From positions 2,976,001 to 3,040,000 of the forward strand of contig NZ_CP090145.1 in the NCBI RefSeq assembly GCF_023008245.1: a DNA stretch of 64,000 bases, written 5' to 3'. Position numbers and translations under genes: made by a program. Of the stretch, positions 40,547 to 50,191 are shown one piece after another. The notes below the pieces were generated by a model. It searched no databases, was not told the DNA's origin, and saw nothing but the letters and a program-made list of their open reading frames with translations. Numbering within the stretch: the first letter of the stretch is position 1; the number at the start of each line of letters is the position of its first letter. The DNA is from Flavobacterium sediminilitoris. GTDB taxonomy: Bacteria; Bacteroidota; Bacteroidia; Flavobacteriales; Flavobacteriaceae.

Positions 40547-43229
40547 TATTACATTAATCTTTATTCTATTAGTTTACCTTCTTTTTCTTTTCTTTATTGC
40601 ACATTGGGCAGAAAAGAAAGAAAATTTAAAATGGGCTAATAACTCGTATGTATATTCCTTTTCATTAGCAGTGTATTGCACGGCTTGGACATATTATGGA
40701 AGTATTGGTGTAGCAGCAAATTCAGGATTAAATTATTTAACCATTTATGTAGGTCCTATTATCATTATTCCTGCTTGGATTATTATTTTAAGAAAAATTA
40801 TTCGTATATCTCGATTAAATAATGTGTCTAGTATTGCTGATTTTATTTCACTTCGCTATGGTAATAGCCGGTTTTTAGGAGCTATTGTAACGATTGTGTG
40901 TTTAACTGCTATTTTGCCTTATATAGCTTTGCAATTAAAGGCTATTTCAGAAACTTTTCATGTAGTTACAAGAACAACAGAAGATTCTTTAGTGTTTTTT
41001 GATACAACAACTTATGTGGCTATTGCATTAGCTTTGTTTGCTTCTTATTATGGAACGCGCTATGTGGATGCTTCAGAAAAAAGAAAAGGAATTATTACGG
41101 CTGTGGCTATGGAAAGCATACTTAAATTATTGTTTTTTATAATCATTGGTATTTATGTTACGTATTTTGTTTTTGATGGATTTGAAGATATTTATGCAAA
41201 AGCTTCTGTTTTAGAAAATTTTGAACAGAAAAATACAATAGGCGGATTAGAGCAAGGGATGAATTGGTTTTTTCTATGTATGTTATCTTTATTTGCAATT
41301 TTTTTATTACCTAGGCAATTTCATGTTTCAGTAGTAGAAAATAATAGAGAAAGACATATTAAAACTGCTCTTTGGTTATTTCCATTGTATTTGTTAATCT
41401 TTAATGTATTTGTTTATCCTATTGCTTGGGGAGGCAATGTGCTTTTTGATGGAGATTCTAAAAACGCAGATACCTATTCGTTATTAATTCCTCAATATTT
41501 TAATAATACTTTTTTAACTATTATTGTATTTCTTGGAGGTTTTTCGGCTGCTATTTCTATGATTATTGTATCTAGTATTAGCTTGTCTACAATGCTAAGT
41601 AATAATTTATTAATTCCATATACTTTCTTAGGGAAATTAAAAAATGAAGAGCAAGTCATTAATAATAAAAAGATAGTCAATATTAGAAAAATAGGAATCT
41701 TTTCATTGATTATCATTTCTTATTTAATTTATCGCTTTTTTGCATTAGATTATAGTTTAGGATCAATAGGGTTAGTTTCATTTGTTATTATTGGTCAATT
41801 GGCACCTGCATTTTTTGGTGCTTTGTTTTGGAGAAGAGGTTCGCGTTTAGGTGCTATTTGGGGAATTATTATAGGTTTTGCTGTGTGTTTTTACACATTG
41901 TTAATTCCATATTCTTTTGGAATAACAAATGCAGCTAATACTTTTATTGCAACAGGGTTTATGAATATCGATTTTTTAAAACCGCTAGCTTTGTTTGGGT
42001 TAGATTATTTATCGCCTATTTCTCATGCCTTTTTTTGGAGTATGTTTTTTAACGTAATGACCTATTTTGCTGTTTCGGTAAGCTTTAAAGGAAATTATCG
42101 CGAACGCAATTATGCAGAAATGTATATTGATATAGATAAATATAGCATGAATCATGAAAATGCTTTTGTATGGAAAGGAACTGCTTATACAAGAGATATA
42201 GAAAAAGTACTCATTAAGTTTTTAGGTGTAGAAAGAACCAATAGAGCTTTAAATATATTTAATGTTAAATATAATGTAGATAAAAATCAGGAATTAGCAG
42301 ATGCACGCTTGGTAAAATTTGCAGAAAATTTATTGACAGGTCACATAGGAACAGCATCAGCACGTATTCTAATTTCGAGTGTAGTAAAAGAAGAAAAAGT
42401 AACACTACCCGAAGTATTGAAGATTTTAGAAGAATCAAATGAAACTATTTTAATTAATAAAAAACTAACTGAAACATCTAATGAGTTAAAAAAAATAACA
42501 GCACAATTGCAAAATGCAAATGAAAATTTAATAACGAAAGACAAACAAAAAGATGAGTTTTTAGATACGGTAACACACGAACTTAGAACACCTATAACTG
42601 CAATAAGAGCAGCTAGTGAAATTTTAATTGATGATGATGATATTCCTGAAACTTTAAAAAAACAATTTCTTCAAAATATTATTTCAGAATCGGACAGACT
42701 CAATCGATTAATTGATAAAATACTCGATTTAGAAAAATTTGAAACAGGAAAACAAACATTAAATCTAACAGAAAATAATTTAAATGAAACTATTTTAAAA
42801 ACAATTGAACCCTTACAACAATTAATTAAAAATAAAGGAATTACTTTGCATTTTGAAAATGAAACAACCTTCTCCTTTTTTTATGATGAAGATAGAATAG
42901 TACAAGTAATAACAAATTTACTTTCAAATGCTATTAAATTTTGTCCAGATGATAATGGAATAATTAACATTAGGATTAAGAACAAAAAAGAAGAATATGA
43001 AGTTTCAATTTTAGATAATGGAAAAGGAGTAAACATAAATGACTTTGAAAACATTTTTGACAAATTTTATCAATCAAATAATCAAAATATAAAAAAACCA
43101 GTAGGAAGTGGTTTAGGATTAGCTATTTGTAAACAAATTATAGAACTGCATCAAGGAAAAATTTGGGGACAAAATAACGATAAAAATGGTGCTTGCTTTA
43201 CTTTTACATTGCCCAAAATAAATGTTTAA
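40539..43229 (+). CDS. Sodium-symporter-like sensor histidine kinase (CbrA-like)
   Basis: This is 896 residues from the start at 40539 (MNSITLIFILLVYLLFLFF). A 13-helix SSS transporter module (residues 1-520) includes WTYYGSIGVAANSGLNYLT and SSIADFISLRYGNSRFLGA. A coiled linker leads to a kinase core with the H box DTVTHELRTPITA, N box NLLSNAIKFC and G boxes DNGKGVNI and GSGLGLAICK. No attached receiver domain is present. A stand-alone receiver follows 16 bases downstream. CbrA of Pseudomonas has the same transporter-kinase fusion. The ligand is probably acetate or a related acid, inferred from the neighbours. Confidence 0.94.
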   Translation: MNSITLIFILLVYLLFLFFIAHWAEKKENLKWANNSYVYSFSLAVYCTAWTYYGSIGVAANSGLNYLTIYVGPIIIIPAWIIILRKIIRISRLNNVSSIADFISLRYGNSRFLGAIVTIVCLTAILPYIALQLKAISETFHVVTRTTEDSLVFFDTTTYVAIALALFASYYGTRYVDASEKRKGIITAVAMESILKLLFFIIIGIYVTYFVFDGFEDIYAKASVLENFEQKNTIGGLEQGMNWFFLCMLSLFAIFLLPRQFHVSVVENNRERHIKTALWLFPLYLLIFNVFVYPIAWGGNVLFDGDSKNADTYSLLIPQYFNNTFLTIIVFLGGFSAAISMIIVSSISLSTMLSNNLLIPYTFLGKLKNEEQVINNKKIVNIRKIGIFSLIIISYLIYRFFALDYSLGSIGLVSFVIIGQLAPAFFGALFWRRGSRLGAIWGIIIGFAVCFYTLLIPYSFGITNAANTFIATGFMNIDFLKPLALFGLDYLSPISHAFFWSMFFNVMTYFAVSVSFKGNYRERNYAEMYIDIDKYSMNHENAFVWKGTAYTRDIEKVLIKFLGVERTNRALNIFNVKYNVDKNQELADARLVKFAENLLTGHIGTASARILISSVVKEEKVTLPEVLKILEESNETILINKKLTETSNELKKITAQLQNANENLITKDKQKDEFLDTVTHELRTPITAIRAASEILIDDDDIPETLKKQFLQNIISESDRLNRLIDKILDLEKFETGKQTLNLTENNLNETILKTIEPLQQLIKNKGITLHFENETTFSFFYDEDRIVQVITNLLSNAIKFCPDDNGIINIRIKNKKEEYEVSILDNGKGVNINDFENIFDKFYQSNNQNIKKPVGSGLGLAICKQIIELHQGKIWGQNNDKNGACFTFTLPKINV

Positions 43230-43244
43230 ACAAAAAAGTTAAGA

Positions 43245-43607
43245 ATGAAAAAGATACTTATTGTAGATGACGAACCTAATATTATTATGTCTCTTGAATA
43301 TACATTTAAGAAAAATAATTTTGAAGTGTTTATAGCACGAGATGGACAAGAAGCATTAGATATATTAAAAAATCAAATACCAGATGTTATTATTCTTGAT
43401 GTGATGATGCCAAATGTAGATGGTTATGCAACACTTGAAGAAATTAACAATGATAAAAAATTAGATAATTGTAAGGTTATCTTTTTATCAGCAAAAAATA
43501 AAGAATCAGACATTCAAAGAGGAATAGACTTAGGAGCAAGCGCTTATATGACAAAACCTTTCTCATTAAAAAAATTAGTAGATAAAGTAAAAGAATTACT
43601 AGAATAG
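43245..43607 (+). CDS. Single-domain response regulator (receiver only)
   Basis: This is a 120-residue receiver domain with D52 (VIILDVMMPN), the acidic pair DDE at 8-10 and K102 (MTKPFSLKK). It has no output domain, so it must pass its signal through protein contacts. It lies directly after the symporter-kinase and before acs. How the signal reaches DNA is not evident. The zinc-ribbon/HTH protein at 36359 is one candidate. Confidence 0.93.
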   Translation: MKKILIVDDEPNIIMSLEYTFKKNNFEVFIARDGQEALDILKNQIPDVIILDVMMPNVDGYATLEEINNDKKLDNCKVIFLSAKNKESDIQRGIDLGASAYMTKPFSLKKLVDKVKELLE

Positions 43608-43793
43608 AACTTATAATTTAAATAAAACAGTAATAAAATGTGAATTGTAAAAAAAATAGTTTCTTACATTGAATATTATTTAATCATAGATAGGTATTCA
43701 ACTAATAGAACTATAGCAATTTAGCAACATAAAATTTATTTCTTGTTATAGAATTATTATCTTTACACTTCGATTAAACAAAACGTACAATAT

Positions 43794-45704
43794 ATGAGCT
43801 ATTATAAAATTAAAGACTTAGAGAATTACTTTAAAATGTATAAGAAATCGGTTCGTGAGCCTAGAAAATTTTGGGATAAAATAGCCGATGAAAATTTTAT
43901 TTGGTACCAACAATGGGACAAAGTCTTTGAGTTTAACATGGAGGAAGCTCAATTTAAATGGTTTGTTAATGCGAAATTAAATATTACGAAAAACTGTATT
44001 GATCGTCACTTAAATAAAAGAGGGGATAAAACAGCCATTATTTTCGAACCAAATAATCCTGATGAAGAAGCGCAACATATAACGTACAATGAGTTATATG
44101 AAAAAGTTGCAAAAATGGCCAACGTTTTAAAAGAACAAGGAATTAAAAAAGGAGATAGAGTTTGTATTTATTTGCCTATGATTCCAGAATTAGCCATTGC
44201 AGTTTTAGCTTGTGCTAGAATAGGAGCCGTTCACTCAGTCATTTTTGCAGGTTTCTCTGCGTCAGCAGTAGCAACAAGAATAAATGATAGCGAATGTAAA
44301 ATGGTTATTACTTCAGATGGAGGATATAGAGGAAATAAAGTAATTGATTTAAAAAGTATTGTTGACGAATCATTATTTAATTGCTCATGTGTTGAAAAAG
44401 TACTAGTTGTAAAACGTACTGGTGGAAATGTGATTATGAAAGAAGGAAGAGATATTTGGTTACAACCTCTTTTAGATGAAGCACTTGGTAATCATGTTGC
44501 AGAAATTATGGATGCAGAAGACCCTTTGTTTATTCTTTATACTTCAGGTTCTACAGGTAAACCAAAAGGAATGGTACATACTACCGCAGGATATATGGTG
44601 TCTACAGCTTATACTTTTAAAAATGTATTTAGCTATGAAGAAGACGATGTATATTGGTGTACAGCCGATATAGGTTGGATAACAGGTCATTCATATATAT
44701 TATATGGACCACTTTTAAATGGAGCTACTACAGTTATTTTTGAAGGAATTCCGTCTTATCCAGATCATAGTCGTTTTTGGGAAGTAATAGAAAAACATAA
44801 GGTAAATCAATTCTATACAGCTCCTACAGCTATTAGAGCTTTAGCAAAAGAAAGTGTAGAATACATACAACGTTTTCAGTTTAAAAGTTTAAAAGTTATT
44901 GGATCTGTTGGAGAACCAATAAACGAAGAAGCATGGCACTGGTATAATGACCATGTAGGTGGCAAAAGATGTCCACTAGTAGATACTTGGTGGCAGACTG
45001 AAACAGGTGGAATTATGATTTCTCCAATTCCTTTCGTAACACCTACAAAACCAACTTATGCATCTTTACCTTTACCAGGTATTCAACCTGTTTTAATGGA
45101 TGAATTACGTAATGAAATTGAAGGTAATCAGGTAACCGGAAGTTTGTGTATTAAATTCCCTTGGCCATCAATGGCAAGAACTATTTGGGGCGATCACCAA
45201 CGATATAAAGACACCTATTTCACAGCTTTTCCTGGAAAATACTTCACAGGAGATGGTGCTTTGAGAGATGAGGTTGGATATTATAGAATTACAGGTAGAG
45301 TAGATGATGTTATCATTGTTTCAGGACACAATTTAGGAACAGCTCCTATTGAAGATAATATAAATGAGCATCCAGCAGTTGCAGAAAGTGCTATCGTAGG
45401 ATTCCCTCATGATGTAAAAGGAAATGCTTTATATGGGTTTATTATCTTAAAAGAATCTGGAGAAAATAGAGATAAAGAAAATCTGACCAGAGAAATTAAC
45501 CAATTAATATCAGAACAAATAGGACCTATTGCAAAACTAGATAAAATTCAATTTGTAAAAGGTTTACCAAAAACACGATCAGGTAAAATTATGAGAAGAA
45601 TATTAAGAAAAATAGCAGAAGGAGACTTTGCTAATTTTGGAGATACATCTACTTTATTAAATCCGGAATGTGTGGAAGAAATTAAAAACGGAAGAATAGA
45701 ATAA
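43794..45704 (+). CDS. acs: Acetyl-CoA synthetase
   Basis: This 636-residue protein is full length for Acs. It has the AMP-binding core YTSGSTGKPKGMVHT, the acetate/acyl pocket region WWQTETGGIM, ITGRVDDVIIVSGHNLGTA, and the conserved C-terminal lysine motif PKTRSGKIMRR, site of regulatory acetylation. It converts acetate, ATP and CoA to acetyl-CoA. It closes the acetate module, 186 bases after the receiver gene, with its own promoter region and a strong terminator. Confidence 0.97.
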   Translation: MSYYKIKDLENYFKMYKKSVREPRKFWDKIADENFIWYQQWDKVFEFNMEEAQFKWFVNAKLNITKNCIDRHLNKRGDKTAIIFEPNNPDEEAQHITYNELYEKVAKMANVLKEQGIKKGDRVCIYLPMIPELAIAVLACARIGAVHSVIFAGFSASAVATRINDSECKMVITSDGGYRGNKVIDLKSIVDESLFNCSCVEKVLVVKRTGGNVIMKEGRDIWLQPLLDEALGNHVAEIMDAEDPLFILYTSGSTGKPKGMVHTTAGYMVSTAYTFKNVFSYEEDDVYWCTADIGWITGHSYILYGPLLNGATTVIFEGIPSYPDHSRFWEVIEKHKVNQFYTAPTAIRALAKESVEYIQRFQFKSLKVIGSVGEPINEEAWHWYNDHVGGKRCPLVDTWWQTETGGIMISPIPFVTPTKPTYASLPLPGIQPVLMDELRNEIEGNQVTGSLCIKFPWPSMARTIWGDHQRYKDTYFTAFPGKYFTGDGALRDEVGYYRITGRVDDVIIVSGHNLGTAPIEDNINEHPAVAESAIVGFPHDVKGNALYGFIILKESGENRDKENLTREINQLISEQIGPIAKLDKIQFVKGLPKTRSGKIMRRILRKIAEGDFANFGDTSTLLNPECVEEIKNGRIE

Positions 45705-45722
45705 AAAATAAATAATGACTAT

Positions 45723-45757
45723 AAAAAACTGCTTCTCAAAAGGAAGCAGTTTTTTTA
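45723..45757 (+). terminator. Terminator of acs
   Basis: AAAAAACTGCTTC and GAAGCAGTTTTTT form a perfect 13-bp stem with a 7-base loop and T run. Confidence 0.92.
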
Positions 45758-45801
45758 TATCCATAATTCAATTATATTTGGTGAGCAAAAACAAATAAAT
45801 T

Positions 45802-48237
45802 ATGAAAAAAAGTATCGTGTTCTTCTTCTTTATAGCTTTTAATTTATATGCACAAGTCCCTCATAGACCTACAATGGAAGTGGCAGACGAAATAGGAGTT
45901 AAAGCTCCAAGAGAATCAGGAAATCGATATTCTATTTTTAGAGATAAAGAAAATAAAGTAGGTTATAAAAGAAATGATACGGTTATTATAAAACCTATTT
46001 ATGATGAAATTGATTTTAGACAATCTGTTTTAGTACTAAGAAAAGATAAAAAAAGAGGTGTTGCCAATAGAAATGGAGAAATACTAATTCCTATTACCTT
46101 AGATTCAGTTTATGTAGATTATAATACTGATGCTATTATAGTTTGTGATAAAGGAAAATATGGTTCTTTTGATGATAAAGGAAATAGTATTTTGCCTATA
46201 AAATATCCTAAAATAGTTTATTCAAATCCAGTTAGTAATGTATCTTTAGTTAAAAATGAAAAAGAAAACACATTAGATATTTACTTATTTGATAAAAAAA
46301 CAAAATACACAAGCAACGCTATTTTTCTGTTTACTAATGCTATGTTTTTTAGTCATGAAGGAAAGTATGGTCTTTTTATTGATGGAAAGCAAACATTAGA
46401 TTTTGAATATGATGCTATTTCTATTGATGGAAAGCCCATTGGCAGTAGTTACACTCATTTGATTAATAAAAATAAGTTTGTTTCACAAAAGAAATACCTA
46501 AATATCTATATCGTTGAAAAAGATAAAAAATTCGGAGTCAATTTTCAAGAAAAAGTTATTTTTCCTGTTGAATTAGACAAAGCGTCTTACGATAATATTA
46601 GACAAATTGTACAAGTAGAAAAAGGAAAGTTAAAAGGAGCTTACTTAGTAAATTCAAAAAAGATAATAGAGCCTAAATATCAAAACATTTATTTAGATGG
46701 AACTCAGTACATTGAATTAAAGGAAAATAATAAAGTAGGGATGTTTACTTATGCTTTAGATACTGTTATTCCTATTGCTTATGATGACATTCAAATACAA
46801 GGATTTAATTCAGGATTTAAAGTAATGAATAATAATAAAAAGGGATGGTTCTCTAGAAAAGGAGAAGAAATAATACCAATAATTTATGATGATATAGAAG
46901 ACTTTTCGTTGAGTAATTTAAAAGATGTTTTCTCTGTTAAACAAGATGGAAAATATGGACTTATTAATAAAAAAAATGAAGTCTTAATTCCAGTACAATA
47001 CGAGCATATATTTGATAAATCAGATTTACTATTTGTAGTTACTCCAGAACCAGAGCGTAAATTCGGATTATATAATTCATATGGAAAAGAAATATTGCCA
47101 GCAGTCTATGATTTTATTACAGATACAGATATACAAAAAAGTAAAACAATTCTAGCTGTAAGAAACGGAAAATACACATTAGTAGATGAAAAATTAAAAA
47201 TAATTTTTCCAGATGAAATAATAGAACATTCTTATTTACTGGATACTAATTTATTAAAAACACCACCATCAATTCATGATAATGCTTATTTAAGATTAAA
47301 AAACATTAAAAATAGAGTAGGTCTTTTTAATGAACATACTGGAAAATTAGAAATTCCTTTTGAATATGATGATATAATACAAGAATGTATTATGGATGGA
47401 AAAACATTATTTTTAACCTTAAAGAAAGGAAAATATGGCATTATAGATAATAAGAATACTGTTTTAATACCAAATTCTTATGATAATTTAGATTTAACCT
47501 TTCAAAATTATAACGAAGAGTATAAAATATTTCCCGCTCAAAAAAAAGGAAAATATGGTTTAATTGATAATCATAATAAAGTAATACTACCTTTTCAGTA
47601 TGAACATATTGCTAAATTGAGCTATGATAATCTATTTAAAGCTAAAAAAGATGGAAAATACTCATTAATAGATGAAAAAGGTACAATTCTAAATGCAGGA
47701 CCATTTGATGATATTGCAAACTTTGAAGAAGATGAAACCTTAACGTTCTATAAGGGAGACATGAAAGTGATGAATAAAAAAGGAATTTTTACAGGATTAC
47801 AAGGTAAAATGGATATTCATGAAGGCTATGCTACTTTTGATATATTAAAAGAAGAATTAATCAAAGCTTTAGACAGTAAAGAAGACGATTTATTGAAAAC
47901 ATTTGCTAATAATATAGCACCATCTAAACATCTTTTATTTTATATCAATAAAAGTAGACCAGACAAGAATGATTTACTCTATTTGAATATTGAAGATATA
48001 AAAGAAAAATATTTTCAAAACCTATTAGAATTTAAATATCAAAAGTGGAATAATTATTATAAAAAATCTTCTTTAACAAAAGTGGTAGATTACACCATTT
48101 ATTCAAGTGGAATTGTAACCAATAGAAGAGCTACTGATTGGGCCTTTGGAGATAGTTTCTTAGAAAAATTACTTCGAAATTCACTAAAAGTAAACGGTTA
48201 TTGGATTAGTACATATTTTATGTATAGTAGATTTTAG
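45802..48237 (+). CDS. Secreted WG-repeat protein
   Basis: This 811-residue protein has a signal peptide (MKKSIVFFFFIAFNLYAQ). It has at least ten WG-type repeats of about 40-60 residues with cores such as GKYGLINKKNEVLIPVQYE, GKYGIIDNKNTVLIPNSYD and GKYGLIDNHNKVILPFQYE. WG repeats form beta-rich scaffolds, usually for protein interaction. The C-terminal 150 residues are different and end WISTYFMYSRF. It is a single gene, probably periplasmic or outer-membrane-exposed. Confidence 0.93.
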   Translation: MKKSIVFFFFIAFNLYAQVPHRPTMEVADEIGVKAPRESGNRYSIFRDKENKVGYKRNDTVIIKPIYDEIDFRQSVLVLRKDKKRGVANRNGEILIPITLDSVYVDYNTDAIIVCDKGKYGSFDDKGNSILPIKYPKIVYSNPVSNVSLVKNEKENTLDIYLFDKKTKYTSNAIFLFTNAMFFSHEGKYGLFIDGKQTLDFEYDAISIDGKPIGSSYTHLINKNKFVSQKKYLNIYIVEKDKKFGVNFQEKVIFPVELDKASYDNIRQIVQVEKGKLKGAYLVNSKKIIEPKYQNIYLDGTQYIELKENNKVGMFTYALDTVIPIAYDDIQIQGFNSGFKVMNNNKKGWFSRKGEEIIPIIYDDIEDFSLSNLKDVFSVKQDGKYGLINKKNEVLIPVQYEHIFDKSDLLFVVTPEPERKFGLYNSYGKEILPAVYDFITDTDIQKSKTILAVRNGKYTLVDEKLKIIFPDEIIEHSYLLDTNLLKTPPSIHDNAYLRLKNIKNRVGLFNEHTGKLEIPFEYDDIIQECIMDGKTLFLTLKKGKYGIIDNKNTVLIPNSYDNLDLTFQNYNEEYKIFPAQKKGKYGLIDNHNKVILPFQYEHIAKLSYDNLFKAKKDGKYSLIDEKGTILNAGPFDDIANFEEDETLTFYKGDMKVMNKKGIFTGLQGKMDIHEGYATFDILKEELIKALDSKEDDLLKTFANNIAPSKHLLFYINKSRPDKNDLLYLNIEDIKEKYFQNLLEFKYQKWNNYYKKSSLTKVVDYTIYSSGIVTNRRATDWAFGDSFLEKLLRNSLKVNGYWISTYFMYSRF

Positions 48238-48314
48238 TACTTGTAAAAATCAATACAGATGAAGGATTATTCTTAAAAAAAGAGTAACTTTATAGTTTCA
48301 ATATTTAGTGAAAA

Positions 48315-48887
48315 ATGGATACTGTAAAGTCACAACTTCCCAAAGAATCTTTGTTAAATGTAAACAAACAATCATATCATTATATTGATAGTTTTCAAGG
48401 TTCTATAATAGACAAAGAAGATATAATATTACCAATTGATGTTTTAAAAGCATTTTTTAACACAAGCCCTAAATGGATTGAAACGTTATTTACTTTTAGA
48501 AATAAGTTAGTACGTGTTTTTGGATTAAAAATCACAAATAAAATTCAAAACAAGAAAGAAATAGTTGCTAATTTAAAAGGAGAGCCTGATGAACAAATAG
48601 GTATTTTTAAAATTTTTGAAACAAGTAATCAAGAAATTGTTTTAGGAGAAAATGATAAACACCTTAACTTCCGAGTATCTTTATTCATAGAAAAAAATAA
48701 AGCAAACATAACGCAAAAGCAAATCACAATTACAACGACAGTTGTTTTTAATAATTGGTTTGGAAAATTATACTTCTTTCCAGTAAAACCTTTTCATAAA
48801 ATAATTGTTCCCGTAATGCTAAAAGAAACGATTAAAAATTTAAACCAGAAAATAGAAGCCAACTATAATGAAAGTACAAAATATTAA
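48315..48887 (+). CDS. DUF2867-family protein
   Basis: This 190-residue protein carries the DUF2867 pattern: YHYIDSFQGSIIDKEDIILP, VLKAFFNTSPKWIETLFTFRN and the C-terminal NNWFGKLYFFPVKPFHKIIV. The family has a START-like small-molecule-binding look but no known function. It overlaps the following cupin gene by 20 bases, so the two are translationally linked. Confidence 0.88.
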   Translation: MDTVKSQLPKESLLNVNKQSYHYIDSFQGSIIDKEDIILPIDVLKAFFNTSPKWIETLFTFRNKLVRVFGLKITNKIQNKKEIVANLKGEPDEQIGIFKIFETSNQEIVLGENDKHLNFRVSLFIEKNKANITQKQITITTTVVFNNWFGKLYFFPVKPFHKIIVPVMLKETIKNLNQKIEANYNESTKY

Positions 48888-49227
48888 TCAGAAGTTAGAA
48901 CTTTTTTCAGAACACTGGAGTCCAAAAATAGTAGGAGAACTAAACGGACAATATGTTAAATTAGTAAAACTAAAAGGAGAATTTGTCTGGCATAAACACG
49001 ATAATGAAGACGAATTATTTTTCGTTATTAAAGGTGTTTTAAAAATGGAATTTAGAGACAAAACAGTAATAATAAATGAAAATGAATTTTTAATTATCCC
49101 AAAAGGAGTAGAACATAAACCTGTTGCAGATGAAGAAGTTTCTGTAATGCTTTTTGAACCAGCAACAACTTTAAATACAGGTAATATCGAAAATAAACGT
49201 ACAAAACACCAACTCGATAAAATATAA
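48868..49227 (+). CDS. Small cupin-domain protein
   Basis: This 119-residue single cupin has metal-ligand motifs WHKHDNEDELFFVIKG (H-x-H-x4-E) and IPKGVEHKPVADEEV (third His). It is close in type to the many cupins that bind metal and small acids or sugars. The start overlaps the DUF2867 gene, and a P-loop protein follows 8 bases later. No specific reaction can be assigned. Confidence 0.93.
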   Translation: MKVQNINQKLELFSEHWSPKIVGELNGQYVKLVKLKGEFVWHKHDNEDELFFVIKGVLKMEFRDKTVIINENEFLIIPKGVEHKPVADEEVSVMLFEPATTLNTGNIENKRTKHQLDKI

Positions 49228-49234
49228 TAAATAT

Positions 49235-49723
49235 ATGATACATCTTATAGTAGGAAATACAGGTTCTGGAAAAACTACTTATGCAAATAAACTAAAACAA
49301 GAAAATAAAGGGATTATATTTTCAATAGATAAATGGAATAATACGTTATTTTTATCAGATAAGAAAGAAGAAGATGGGTTAGAGTGGTTTTTAGAAAGAA
49401 TCAATCGTGCAGAAACTTTAATAATGGATCTAATCATCCAATTAGAAAATGCCAATACCCATAGTATTCTTGATTTAGGATTATCGAAAAAAGAACATAG
49501 AGATAAATTTAAAAAATTTGCAATTTCAAACGGATATGAAATAAGGCTTCATTTTCTAGATATTTCAAAAGAAATCCGATGGGAAAGAGTAAAACAGCGT
49601 AATAATGAAAAAGGAGTTAGTTATGAATTTGATGTTTCGCAAGCTGATTTTGATTTCATGGAAACTTGGTTTGAAAAACCTAATGATGATGAACTGAAAG
49701 ATGGAATTATAATTAGAACATAA
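49235..49723 (+). CDS. P-loop ATP-binding protein (zeta/AAA kinase-like)
   Basis: This 162-residue protein begins MIHLIVGNTGSGKTTYANKL, a Walker A motif. It has a DKW motif after the second strand (FSIDKWNNTLF) and a lid-like region (RWERVKQRNNEKGVSYEFDV). The layout is that of small polynucleotide- or metabolite-kinases and AAA_33-type proteins. It is third in a small operon with DUF2867 and cupin genes. Confidence 0.9.
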   Translation: MIHLIVGNTGSGKTTYANKLKQENKGIIFSIDKWNNTLFLSDKKEEDGLEWFLERINRAETLIMDLIIQLENANTHSILDLGLSKKEHRDKFKKFAISNGYEIRLHFLDISKEIRWERVKQRNNEKGVSYEFDVSQADFDFMETWFEKPNDDELKDGIIIRT

Positions 49724-49747
49724 TTAAAAAAAGTAAAAGTATAAGGA

Positions 49748-50041
49748 TTAGTCCTTGAGAATCTCAATTACTTTTCCATATACTTGCTTGGTCCAACCGT
49801 TTATATGTCCGTGATTGTTGCCTATTTGTAAGCCTCTTCTTTCGTTTTTCGCTTTTACTAAATGCGTATACACGTTGCCTCTTACTTTACAATACACTAT
49901 ATCACCTACATTACATTCTTCCCAACTTGTGGGTGCTAATCGAACAGCTTGCTTGGACTTTAAAATAGGTAACATACTGTTACCGGCTTCTCGAGAAACA
50001 ATGGTTTCTCCCTCTAATAGTTTTTGAATTTTGATATTCAT
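49748..50041 (-). CDS. S24/S26 (LexA/UmuD-like) peptidase-fold protein
   Basis: This is 97 residues from the start at 50041 (MNIKIQKLLEGETIVSREAG). A longer frame from 50089 is less likely. It has the catalytic Ser context GNSMLPILKSKQAV and downstream strands IVYCKVRGNVYTHLVKAKNE that could supply the Lys. No HTH is attached, so it is not a LexA-type repressor by itself. The promoter region carries the same 19-bp dyad found before the RNA ligase and TatD genes, tying it to the RNA-repair regulon. Confidence 0.82.
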   Translation of the reverse strand: MNIKIQKLLEGETIVSREAGNSMLPILKSKQAVRLAPTSWEECNVGDIVYCKVRGNVYTHLVKAKNERRGLQIGNNHGHINGWTKQVYGKVIEILKD

Positions 50042-50118
50042 TTTTAATAATTTATTGTTTTGGAAACGAAGATTTTTCTTTATTTTCAAAGCAATACTTT
50101 GCCTATTAGATTATGGTA

Positions 50119-50160
50119 CAAAATAAAAACACTCCTGCGTAATTATTTTACGTAGGAGTG
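50119..50160 (-). promoter_or_regulatory. RNA-repair dyad operator, copy 1 (within a larger hairpin)
   Basis: TGCGTAATTATTTTACGTA at 50136-50154 is one copy of the 19-bp dyad TACGYAA-N5-TTRCGTA. A minus-strand TTTG lies with its distal base at 50119, 26 bp from the dyad centre, as at the other two copies. Flanking bases extend it to a 13-bp stem (50130-50142 with 50148-50160) that may also act as a terminator. Confidence 0.72.
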
Positions 50161-50191
50161 AAATTTGTATTTTGTAAAATGTGCTTATATT

